From Pterobdella sp. o SKG-2022 (taxonomy: Eukaryota > Annelida > Clitellata > Hirudinida > Piscicolidae), in assembly GCA_964035795.1 (NCBI GenBank), contig OZ038320.1, positions 19,176,589 through 19,240,588 of the forward strand: a stretch of DNA of 64,000 nt. The letters are read 5' to 3'. Numbering within the stretch: the first letter of the stretch is position 1; the number at the start of each line of letters is the position of its first letter. Position numbers and translations under genes: made by a program. The notes under the pieces were generated by a model. The model had not been told where the DNA came from and did not search any database. It worked only from the letters and a program-made list of their open reading frames with translations. This document shows, in pieces, positions 24,518 to 34,161 of the stretch.

Positions 24518-27500
24518 ATGAGCTCGGTTCAAGGTAGAAGTAAAACATTACTATTGGCAAGTGCTGGAGTAGGGTTGGCCATATGTGGGGGAGCAATTTT
24601 AATGCATCGGAGGTTCAAATCTCGTTTGCGTTTAATTGCAGAAAAAGTTGAGTTAATGGAAACTCAGATTTGTGATTTAAAAGATCTTGTGAATGAGATG
24701 GTGAAGGAGGAACCTAGTGAAAAGATAAAAAAAGAACCCCAAAAAAAAAATTTAAACACAAATAATAGCAGTACCTCTTTAGGTAATAATAAAAATGGTT
24801 CATGTGTTTTAAATAAAATAGGTAGTCTCAATAGCTTTAAAATAGATTCAGATGGAGATGAATTTGTTGAAGCCATAGACAAGTAAGATTATTTTATAAT
24901 TTAAAAATTTCAATTAGAAACATCAATGAATTTAAACATATACTCAATCTTATAGGTGCTTCAAAATATCAATACCAATTACAGCATTAATGAAAGTGTC
25001 TACAGTGACTATGAACTAGCTGAAGAAGGAAATAACCATGAATCAACAGATGATACAAAGTTTGATGATTTATTAGCACAAGTGGATCAACTGTTTGAGG
25101 AAGGGGATGAAGGGAGAAGACAAGCTTATCATTTACTCAATGATGTTTGTATATTTTATCAATAAGACAAAGCTAAGTTGAAAATTAAATTTATATAATA
25201 TTTTTAATAAAATGCTTTCAACTTAATTTTTGTAGAGATTTGAAATGAATGCTGAGTATTTTTGGAGAAAATCAAAAGCAACTTTTTATTATGCAAAACA
25301 AGTTCTGGATTCAATTATAACTTCACCATCAATAAATGCAAAAGATTTAATTTATGAAGCTTTTGACCTGGCTTCAAAAGCTGTTGAAGCCAATGATCAG
25401 TGTGCTGATGCCCATAAATGGTAAAATATTTTTTTCATATGCACAGACTTTAAAATAACAATCAATTTTTGTTTATAATGCAAAACTGCATCTAAAAAAT
25501 CAATGGTTGTAAATAAGTTTATATAGTGCATAATTTACAAACTAGGTTTGGTGCAGACGCGCTAAAAACTTGAAAAAATTACGACTCATGGGGGTTAAGA
25601 AATAGATAAGGTTTTCGATGTTTACAGAAGTTTTCAAAAAACATTGATGAGAGTAGCTTGAGCCTAAGAATATTTTATAAGTTTGGTGGAAAGAACCACT
25701 CATAAACAAGCTTGGAGAGACTGGCTAATTCAGTTGACTGCCAGACTGTAGGAACTTGAGTGGGTCATGAGGTTTTCAATGGGAATGAGATTTTATAAAT
25801 CAATACACAGACTCTCTTGGGAGTGTGACAGCAAGAGGAAAACGTATTTTGACAACTGGCAGTCAGTGCAAGTGATTAAGGCAGACAAGTACAGCTAAAG
25901 TGTTCAGCTTGAAGAGCAGTTTCAGTTGTATGCTTCTAGAAACGAGCTTTAGTATATGAAACATAACCCCAAAATTTTCGTACATGCAATAGTGAGAAAA
26001 TATATACATTATACGTTTATCATGATGATGCAAATGCATGAAGTAAGAGTGTTTAAAAACTTAAAATAAATTTCATAAATTTTTTTTGTCAACCCTAGTG
26101 CTCCTATTGACAATAAGGAGTAACCGTTTTTTCTCCATCATTTCAGACCACTTGTTCACAAACACAACTTTTTCCACTGGGTATGACCACAGGCTCTTGG
26201 GCTCAAGCTGTGTAGGATTGTTTTTTCAAGTGTATCATGAAGGCGAATGTGATAAAGAGGGCACAATGGTGAAGGATGAGATAAAGGTGAAATTTTTAAG
26301 ATATGCTTGGAGGAAAGGTGATTTGTTGATTCTTAATGAGATAAAGAAGACCCTCATTATGATCTAAGATAGGTTCTGATGGGTAGATGAGAAGCGGTTG
26401 TTTAATATTTTTCTGGGCGTTGTTTCAATGTAGTTGAGTACAAAAGTCGAGTGTATTTTTTTGAGACTAGCTTTTATTATTTTTGGATTGAAATTAGTTG
26501 AGGCAGTTTTTATATTTATTGTATAAATGTTATTGTTATCAAATGTAGTTTAATTTTATATGCAGTGTTTAGATTGCGCCTTCATATAGTGAAAAGGATG
26601 AGAGGGAAGACAAACTTGTTGGTTGACTTGGAAAGCATGAAGAGTGAGGTGATATTTTGATGGTAGTTTTGTAGTTTAATTGTATAGATGTTGTATGTTT
26701 GTGCCTTTGGTACGCCCAGGTGTTGTTTGAAGGGATTTTTTTTAATTATTTGAAGTGTTTGATGTGATAGGAGACCTAGTTGAAGAATGTTCTAATATGG
26801 GTCTTATAAAGGTTTTTTAAGTTATACTTGGGTTTTTTTTACTTTTTTCCCATTTTTTTGAAGTGAGTTTTTTTTTGCGTTAAAAGCTTTATAAGATTTG
26901 GTGGTAGTATTATCGATGTGGTTAGCTTACTTCAGCTCATGATTAAAAGTTATTCTTAATACTTTTGGATTTTTTGCATATGGATTGGTGTGATATCAAT
27001 GGTTGCATTTATGTTTTAATAAAAGTATATTTTGCTTTTAAAATATTGTCCAACTGTCGTGTCACTAAAATCTATAGCAAACGCACTGTGAAATAGGCTA
27101 ACTGTCGGTCTGACAAATGATCGAACCTGGTATTTTCCCATGGGTAGTTGAAAGATCTTTAGTAACTGCTAAATCGCCAAGCTGTTTTTGTTTTTTTATG
27201 AAAAAAAATTTATTCAATTTCTTTGATCCGCTTCTCTACACAAATGACTGAAAAAGCTCATAAAAAAAGACCAAAGTAGCTTATTGGTAGTGGCTTACCT
27301 CCCATTCATTCGCGAAATTTTTGATCACAAGGAACTTATCTCACATGTAAAAACTCATTTGAAAGACTTTAAAAAAATTATTAGTCAGACTAGGTGTGGC
27401 TCACGATTTGTAAAAGCTGGCATTTTTAAAGGATTGTAACCCTTAGTCTGAAAAACGTCGTACTCTATATATAAATATAAAAATAATATAAAAATTTATT

Positions 27501-29904
27501 TTTTAAAATTTAATAATTTCTTTGTTCAGGTATGCAATCACATTAGGAAGCACAAATGATTTTGAAGGTGTGAACGTTCGCATCCAAAACGGTTATACGT
27601 TCAAAGTGAGAATTCATATTTTTTATATGAGCATTCTCAGTTAATAGCAAGCGCTTTGAAAATCTTAACATGCTTTTTCTAAATTACACGTTATTTTTGC
27701 TGTTAATCGTCAAATAAGGAGAATTGAAAAAGGCTATAATTTTCAAAAATTTAAACTTTATCATGACATTAGTATGCTTCATCTTACTTTATTTTTCTTC
27801 TTTTTCAGGAGCATATAGAAAAGGCTATAAAACTCAAGCCGACCGATCCATCCAACTACCATCTCCTGGGCAGATGGTCTTATGGGGTAGTTGTGGTTTT
27901 AAATAGATCAATTTCCAAAAAATTTTTTTAAGGATTTATAATGAATTCTAGTTTATTTTTCATGGGTAGTTTTAGTTCGTTAAGTCGTTTAAATATTAAA
28001 CAAATAGCTAATTTTATAAATAAAAAATGCGTTTTATTTCAATGAGTTAAATATTTTTAAAGGTTTATATGTTGTCTTGGGTTGAGAGGAAAGTTGCCTC
28101 AACAATATACTCAACACCCCCTTCAGCCACCATCCAACAGTCACTCGAGTATTTTCTTAAGGTACTCTCATCTTGTTAGAATCTGTTATCACGAGTTTTT
28201 AAATAGGATTTATGCTTTTGAACACACTTAGGAATGTTATTTTATAGTTTATCATTTTTGTTGTATAAAAATATCTATAAATCTAACATTTAAAAATCAA
28301 TTTGAACAAAAGTATGCTAAGTTTTTGTTGTTTGTTAAGCAAATATCCATTTATTATCTTAAAATTTTTCAATTAAAAATTTTAAAATCCGCCATCATTT
28401 TCTATGTACTTTTAAAGCAAAACATGTTAGAATCCTAGTTGGTGATGTTGAATATGAGGCATTAGGTGCTGCTGACATTGTTAGTCAGTCAAATCAATCT
28501 ACTCAAAACAAAGAGAGTCTCACGCTTTGTGCCTCAAAAGTACCATGATGTACGTACGTGTTTAAGAATGTCGTCAGAATTTCGACGCTAATGAAATAAA
28601 GATCGAGGCGATGTTCAATATAAGGATGCTAAATTCTTTGAAGATTTTAAAGTCAGACTGAGAATTCTCGACCTTACAGCAATGAACCGAAATATGTAAT
28701 AAGGATGAGTACTAAAAATAAAGCAAATGCTTGCAGGTATGTTGAGGTAAAGGGTAAAAAACATTTAGGCCGAAAAAACATGGTAACTAACGATATTGAA
28801 AAAACTGACTTACTCAAAGTCTTATAGTATGGAAAAGAGCATTTTAGCATGTTGACTTACACGACCACCTTACGTGGAAAAGACTTGTTTTCAAAAAAGC
28901 CTAATCCTCTGCTGAGGAAAAAGGGCTCTAAATAGAATGATGATGATGATGAATCGTTAAGTCCAATGATTAATTGACATGAATATATTCATAAAAATTT
29001 ACAATAATTTCATCAATTTGATTGGTTTGCTATAAGATAAATTTTATTGTTCTAATCGATATGTTATATTGATTGAAGGCTGAAGAATTAAATCCAGGAA
29101 AATGGATTGAGAATGAATTACATATCTCAAAAGTCTGATTTACTTTAAATATTTTTTAGAACAATTCAAACACAATTGTATTTCCCAAATGAAAATTTCA
29201 TAAAACTACCATTTAATTGTATTTTTCAGTGCTATTTGGAGACGAGGAATTACAAAACTGCAGAAAAGTGGCTTAAAAAATGCCACAAGATACCCGCCGT
29301 GACAAACGAGGTAAATCTATGAGTTTATTAATTCATTTATTTCGTTCTTATTAATTTCCCTTTTTCTTTTATAACGCTATTAGTAGTATCAATAATCTAG
29401 GCCAACTGCTGTCAACCTCTGTTATTGGGACATGTACAGCAGTATAATCTTATGATTAACTAATATGACATTGAGCTTGTTACATATTGATATCATTATC
29501 CCGAATTAATAATTAAGAAATATTAAAATTAAATTTTAATATAGTTTTTTAGAAGTTTTGTTTTTTCTTTGTTTTTAATATTTCGAAAACTTAAATTTCA
29601 TGGGAAAATTTAAGTACATTTATTTGAACGAAAAGATATAATTTTTGTGATTTTCATTTTGTTATGAGCTTAATATAATTCCAGCTTAAGTTTTGTGATA
29701 GGAATAGATGCCTAAAAAATTGTTTCAGATGAATTGGTTCAAAAGTTATATATACCTCATAACACTTTTATGACGATAAAACTTGTATAAAGATCTTCTT
29801 GTGAGTGCATTCATTTTATAATTAATCATTTGTAGGACCGTAAATGCCAAAAAGAAGTGGAAACACTAATTTCAAAATATTCCTACTATTTTGACCATTC
29901 CTAA
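24518..29904 (+). CDS. RMDN3: Regulator of microtubule dynamics protein 3-like (RMDN/FAM82 family)
   Basis: Model join(24518..24882, 24985..25144, 25236..25420, 27530..27605, 27809..27886, 28063..28161, 29079..29132, 29230..29310, 29836..29904), about 388 aa; all phases agree. The N-terminus has a single hydrophobic anchor ([19 protein letters not shown], residues about 11-29). A charged coiled-coil segment and a Ser/Asn linker follow, then the TPR-like domain: [90 protein letters not shown]. These match RMDN proteins over their length (human RMDN2 410 aa, RMDN3 470 aa). RMDN3/PTPIP51 sits in the outer mitochondrial membrane and tethers the ER by binding VAP through a FFAT-like motif. Here [12 protein letters not shown] lies at the equivalent place. 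Assignment to RMDN3 rather than RMDN2 is inferred from that motif and the anchor. Confidence 0.9.
25421..27529. other. Large intron of the RMDN-like gene with degraded repeats
   Basis: About 2.1 kb. The stretch 25550-25960 and the frame 26086-26367 are less AT-rich and contain broken Trp/Arg-rich frames that may be transposon remains; I could not classify them. The stretch 26380-27060 is unusually GT-rich on the plus strand. A SINE piece occupies 27060-27192. The rest is AT-rich. Confidence 0.45.
27060..27192 (-). mobile_element. tRNA-derived SINE, copy 3 (partial)
   Basis: On the minus strand it shows a B-box-like CAGGTTCGATCA, the GACAGTTAGCC block (compare GACAATTAGCMCCTG in copies 1 and 2) and TCACAGTGCGTTTGCTA. 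The order is as in the other copies, with no clear tail. Strongly diverged. Confidence 0.55.
29385..29470 (+). mobile_element. LINE family D 3' tip, copy 3 (in RMDN intron)
   Basis: Only the last part of the element is left: GGCCAACTGCTGT ... ATGTACAGCAGTATAATCTT. It is nearly identical to 24136-24190, including the preceding AGTATCAATAATCTAGGCC-like block. A very short 5'-truncated insertion. Confidence 0.7.
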
Positions 29905-30700
29905 TTGTTCTTAAAACGGTATCATTTGGAATTATTTTTCGAAGACTTTTCAATCATTAGGATCTTATGTATCGAGAAGTTTGTATTCTTTACATGCCAC
30001 CTTTAAGAAGAAATCGTCATTATTTTGACAGATTAATTGAATATTATAACAATTGTGAATTATTTATGTCGAATCTAAAACATGCCAGCATATATGTGAA
30101 TTTCGATAATTCGTGAACTCTGACCTATTTGCTTGGTTTATGTTTCATATAATTTCATTAATATGGGTAACAACTTAGAGAAAAAGGTTTGAATATTCAA
30201 TATGTGTTCACTTGACTTTTGGGAAATTATTTAATTTATAATCACATTTTTTATAATATTCGTAAAAATATAAAATAATTTTTTCGCTTATGGGCTGGTT
30301 TTAATCATACATATATGAATTTATTTGTTCAAGTCATATCAAAATATTAAATTATTTGTAATCTTTTTAATGTTTTTTTTGCATTTCTTAAATGCACCAC
30401 GTTATTAAAATCTTTTATATTTTGTTTATTTAGAAAAAACACTGTTCAACATTTTGATAAGATATTTAAATTTTCAATTAGTTAACAGTTTCTAACTCAT
30501 TTTTTCATGTATTTTTTTTATTAACAAAGCACTCACCGCATGTGTAAAATTTAAACTAACGAAAACACAATAAAATCAAATGATAATTTTCACTTGTTCA
30601 CTAAAAACTTGAATTTTTTGTTTAATGCATGTTGTGATTCAAATTCGAAATATACTCAGATACAGTAGAGTTTATTTCATCAAAGTTTGTAAATTTTTGG
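29905..30700. other. Intergenic AT-rich region, nothing recognised
   Basis: 3' flank of the RMDN-like gene up to the LINE. No coding or RNA feature supported. Confidence 0.4.
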
Positions 30701-31765
30701 AACAGACAAAATATCCTTCAATGGCATCTTTTTACAACATTCTTCTCTCTGTATTATCAATCAATCAGTTATTCTGCTATCGGCAGGTTCCTCAAATCAG
30801 GTGCTTCCATCTTCTTCTACCTTCAGCCTTTTTCTTCAGTGCTCCGAAACCCTCTTTCATCATGTCATCCAGCATTTTTCTTCTCATTCTTCCTCTTGGT
30901 CGTTTTTTTTTATCCGTCCTTTTAAGGCAATTTTCGGCAAATTTTCGTGACGAAGAATATGGCCTATCCATCTGGATTTTCTTCTTTTTATATGCGCCAT
31001 CAATCCTCTGCTTTCATTAACCTGCTTTCATTGGTCAGCTTGTCGGTCCACTTCACTTTCTCCATTTTCCTCCAGACCCACAATTCCATAGCTTCCAATC
31101 TTTGCTTGTTTGTCTTTTTAATGGTCCACGTTTCCGCTGCATACGTCGCCACACTCCACAACAGGGTCTTGACCAGTTTCTTCTTAGTCGCTTGTCTGAG
31201 TCCACCTGTAAGGATTGGTTTAAAGTGAGTAAATACCTTTTAAGCTATCCTAATCCATACCCTAGTGTCTTTTTCGGTGTAATCATTTTCCGAAAGCTAG
31301 CTCCCAAGGTACTTAAGGTCTTTAACTTGCTCAAGTGCGACTCCGTCAAGGGTTATACTGACCATGCCAGGTTTTCTTCCAAACTTCATGGTTTTGGTTT
31401 TTTGGCTATTTATTTTCCTTCCATACCTCTTAACCACTCTGTTCGTTTCTTTCATGATACTCTGTAGTCCTTTCTCTGTTCCAGCTACCATGGCTTGGTC
31501 ATCTGCAAACCTTACTGTTTTGATCAGTACTCCCCCTACTTTGACACCCTCCTCCAGTAAGTGCAGAGCTTCCTTCATCATTGCTTCTGCATAACTTTTG
31601 AACAGCACAGGTGAGATAAAACATCCTTGTCTTACGCCTCTTCCTATCAAGCAAGGCTCAGTTACTTCTGAATTAATTCTCACTACTGCGGTCTGTTCCA
31701 TATAAAGTTCTGCAATCAGCTGTCTATCTCTCCAAACCACCCCTATTTCCTGTATTATATGAGAT
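30700..31765 (-). mobile_element. LINE family C, copy 1 (RT and C-terminal domain)
   Basis: The minus-strand frame 31297-31740 reads an RT core with LYMEQTAVVRIN, GVRQGCFISPVLF and the catalytic box as VRFADDQAMVAG, then KINSQKTKTMKFG and LEQVKDLKYLGS. After a frameshift the C-terminal region follows (AETWTIKKTNKQRLEAMELW, then the block around WIGHILRH, about 30790-31200). Both frames are widely interrupted. The plus-strand frames at 30625-31594 are antisense shadows. Confidence 0.88.
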
Positions 31766-33057
31766 ACTATCTCACCTTAAATAAAAAAATTGCTATTTGT
31801 CGAAAAATTGGGATAATATCGAGTATTTTTCTTGATTTTCACCCCATGAAATGTATCAAGTACTCTATTGCAAAAGAAAATATACCAAAATGACAATTCG
31901 ATGAGAAAAGTCTAATGTTTTATGATAAGGCTAAACTTATCGAAAGTTATAGCTTCTTATTCTCAATAAACGTATTAAAAATTCCACTTATTTGATGTTT
32001 TTCGTTACAAAATATTAAAGAAAAATACATACGATGTCTTTGAAAAGTTTCTTATATCGTGACCTTCACTGTTGAAACTTTGAATTAATATATCTGTATA
32101 AGATTCGAATTACAGGTTTATTTTGAAGTGTGTAAAATTTTTTTAGCCTATTTTATAAAACTTGAAAATTTATTTTTCAATTTGTTCAGTCAAATTTTTT
32201 ATAAGATAAAATTGAAATTTTTTGATATTTTACATAGAAAAATCCTTCCAAATCATTGTAAAAACTCTTCATAAATTCAAAAAGGATTATTGAAGGTTTA
32301 AGATTTTTGATAACCCTGAGAGCCTTCTGTATAACTTTTGAAATATAAACTTTTTTTACAAAGCCTGACAACAAAATTTTGGTATAGAAAAGTTTGAACA
32401 CATAGATAGATGTACATTATTTTCATTTAAATCATTGAATGAATTATTTTTTGCTCTAAAGTTTTTGTTGCAAACACGTGTAAAAATAGATTGGGTATCT
32501 GGTTTATTTTTTACCGTTTATTTAAGTATCTATATTTCACATTAGGATGTATCTTCAATGAAAACTTTTAACTCAAAATAATATTAAAGTTTTAATTTTA
32601 ACAAAAGCGTCATTCACATTAATTCGTTTACATTCCACTACTGAAGGTAGTATGCATAAAAATGACTTGGTCACGAATAGGTTTCCAGCTGAAAAAGCTT
32701 ACCTTAGATTCATAAAAAATCTGTAAATGGCGCATGGTGAAGGTTTGCTCAATTATGAAATTAGGAAATTTTATTGAAACATCAGTGTTAGTCATGAATT
32801 ATCATATTTGTAATACGTTGAAATCTCCACACTGGAATATGGTATACGAAAATGTTATACTGACATCAAATCGAACAAGATTCGAATGGGAATGAATGCA
32901 AAATGTCTTATCTCCTATATAATAATAAATAGTAACAAGTTGCCGTTTTGGAATAAGTTATATTGATAAAATGACAGCCTAAACTCAACCTCTTGTTACT
33001 AATTTATTTAATTTATTAAATTCTGCTACACACTGGTTGTTAGCTCAGTTTTAACAG
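31766..33057. other. Gene-poor region with foldback element copy
   Basis: AT-rich. Contains a foldback-element copy (31915-32055) and presumably the unseen first exon of the secreted-peptide gene. No other coding sequence recognised. Confidence 0.4.
31915..32055 (-). mobile_element. Foldback/MITE-like element, copy 4
   Basis: Close match to 20015-20170. It contains GTTTTATGATAAGGCTAAAC, CAATAAACGTATTA and TTCGTTACAAAATATTAAAG, and ends with CATACGATGTCTTTGAAAAG, the reverse of the family terminus. Confidence 0.65.
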
Positions 33058-33480
33058 AAGAATGGCTGTCTATGGTCTTCACTAGTTCTGATGTCTTTCC
33101 TTTTTTGTGCTTGCCAAGCCAAACTAGACTGCACAGGGTACGAGATTATAGAATGCTACATGGGCAATGGTAAAAGACAACTTGAAGATTTTACGATGAA
33201 CGAAAATGAAGATGGGTTCCGAAAAGAAGACGAGGGAAAGGAAGAATATCAAGAAAACGACGAGCATTTTGAAGATGAAGAATATGAAAAATTACCAGAT
33301 GATAAAAAATTTTTATATCCAGTGTACCACAGCAATTTTAGAAATGACAATAAAGTACCATTTTATAGGAAAGAGTACAGAGGTAGCAAGCAAAGAGAGA
33401 ATGAGGAAGACGATGAGAAGATGTACCGGTATATCAACAAAATGTTCAGATCTTTGGGAGGTCGGAAAAATGGTCACTGA
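33058..33480 (+). CDS. Secreted acidic peptide precursor, terminal exon (candidate neuropeptide/hormone)
   Basis: Open for 141 codons after an AG at 33056-33057 (an in-frame TAA just upstream shows that an earlier exon must supply the start). The exon opens with a hydrophobic run, LWSSLVLMSFLFCACQA, that looks like most of a signal peptide. It is followed at once by KLDCTGYEIIECYMGN and then GKR, a classic amidation and dibasic cleavage site. The rest is an acidic, Glu/Asp/Lys-rich spacer with further basic sites and ends MYRYINKMFRSLGGRKNGH. A cysteine pair seven residues apart next to the signal peptide and the GKR fits a disulphide-looped amidated peptide; elevenin precursors have a similar layout but their RG motif is missing. 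No firm family. If translation began at the ATG 33091 the signal sequence would be too short. Confidence 0.6.
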   Translation, partial: KNGCLWSSLVLMSFLFCACQAKLDCTGYEIIECYMGNGKRQLEDFTMNENEDGFRKEDEGKEEYQENDEHFEDEEYEKLPDDKKFLYPVYHSNFRNDNKVPFYRKEYRGSKQRENEEDDEKMYRYINKMFRSLGGRKNGH

Positions 33481-33774
33481 CATTTGCTCTCTCTACTTTC
33501 TATGCATACAAATATGATAATGTACTTTGATACTTCGTTTGTAATTTATTTAATTGACGTTATTCTTTGATGTTTTTAACTGTTTCTTATTTGATAGTCT
33601 TGCATAAGTGGTAATTCTTTTAAGAAAAATAGTAATTTTCCAGTCATTTTGTAACACAATAGTCATGCCAAATTTATAATTACAGAATCTTAAAAAAAGT
33701 TATTGTTTATAATATATAGAAACTACATTTTGAAATAAATTAACATATTTTTAGGCAAAAAATAAAATTTTCAT

Positions 33775-34050
33775 AATGATAATGTAGTTTATTATTGTTT
33801 GAATAACTTTTTATTTTCAATTTTTCATGAAAAATTTTTGATAAATTTATTTTTGAAAAACTAAAATTTTCGCTAAGTACAACTTTATCATAAATCATTA
33901 TTAGTCTTGTTTTGACTAATAATGATTGATCTATGATAAGGTTGTACTTATCGAAAATTTTAGTTTTTTAAAATAAATGTATCAAAAATTCTTTATGAAA
34001 AATTGAAAATAAAGTTATTCAAATAGTTTAATATTGATTTTTTGATCATA
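33775..34050. mobile_element. Long palindrome (foldback element), copy 5
   Basis: Arms of about 130 bases are inverted around a short loop at 33906-33916. Left arm pieces AAAAACTAAAATTTTCG, AATCATTATTAGTC and AATTTTTCATGAAAAATTTT have their reverse complements in the right arm at matching distances (GACTAATAATGATT, CGAAAATTTTAGTTTTTT, TATGAAAAATTGAAAATAAAG). No ORF. The core is shared with six or more other sites in the window. Confidence 0.85.
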
Positions 34051-34161
34051 AAATCATTATAAAAATAAGAGAAAAACTAACTTAGAATAATCATTTATCA
34101 CATTGACAAAATTAAGATCAATTATTTCTAAAAAAAATTAAAACAGTCTTTATATTAAAAA

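Noticed and set aside
26380..27060. GT-rich segment as a possible non-coding RNA
   Set aside because: No secondary-structure hallmark or repeat was visible; base bias alone is not enough.
30625..31594. Three long plus-strand open frames of up to 131 codons
   Set aside because: They are antisense to the LINE RT and C-terminal domain on the minus strand; the minus reading has clear family motifs.
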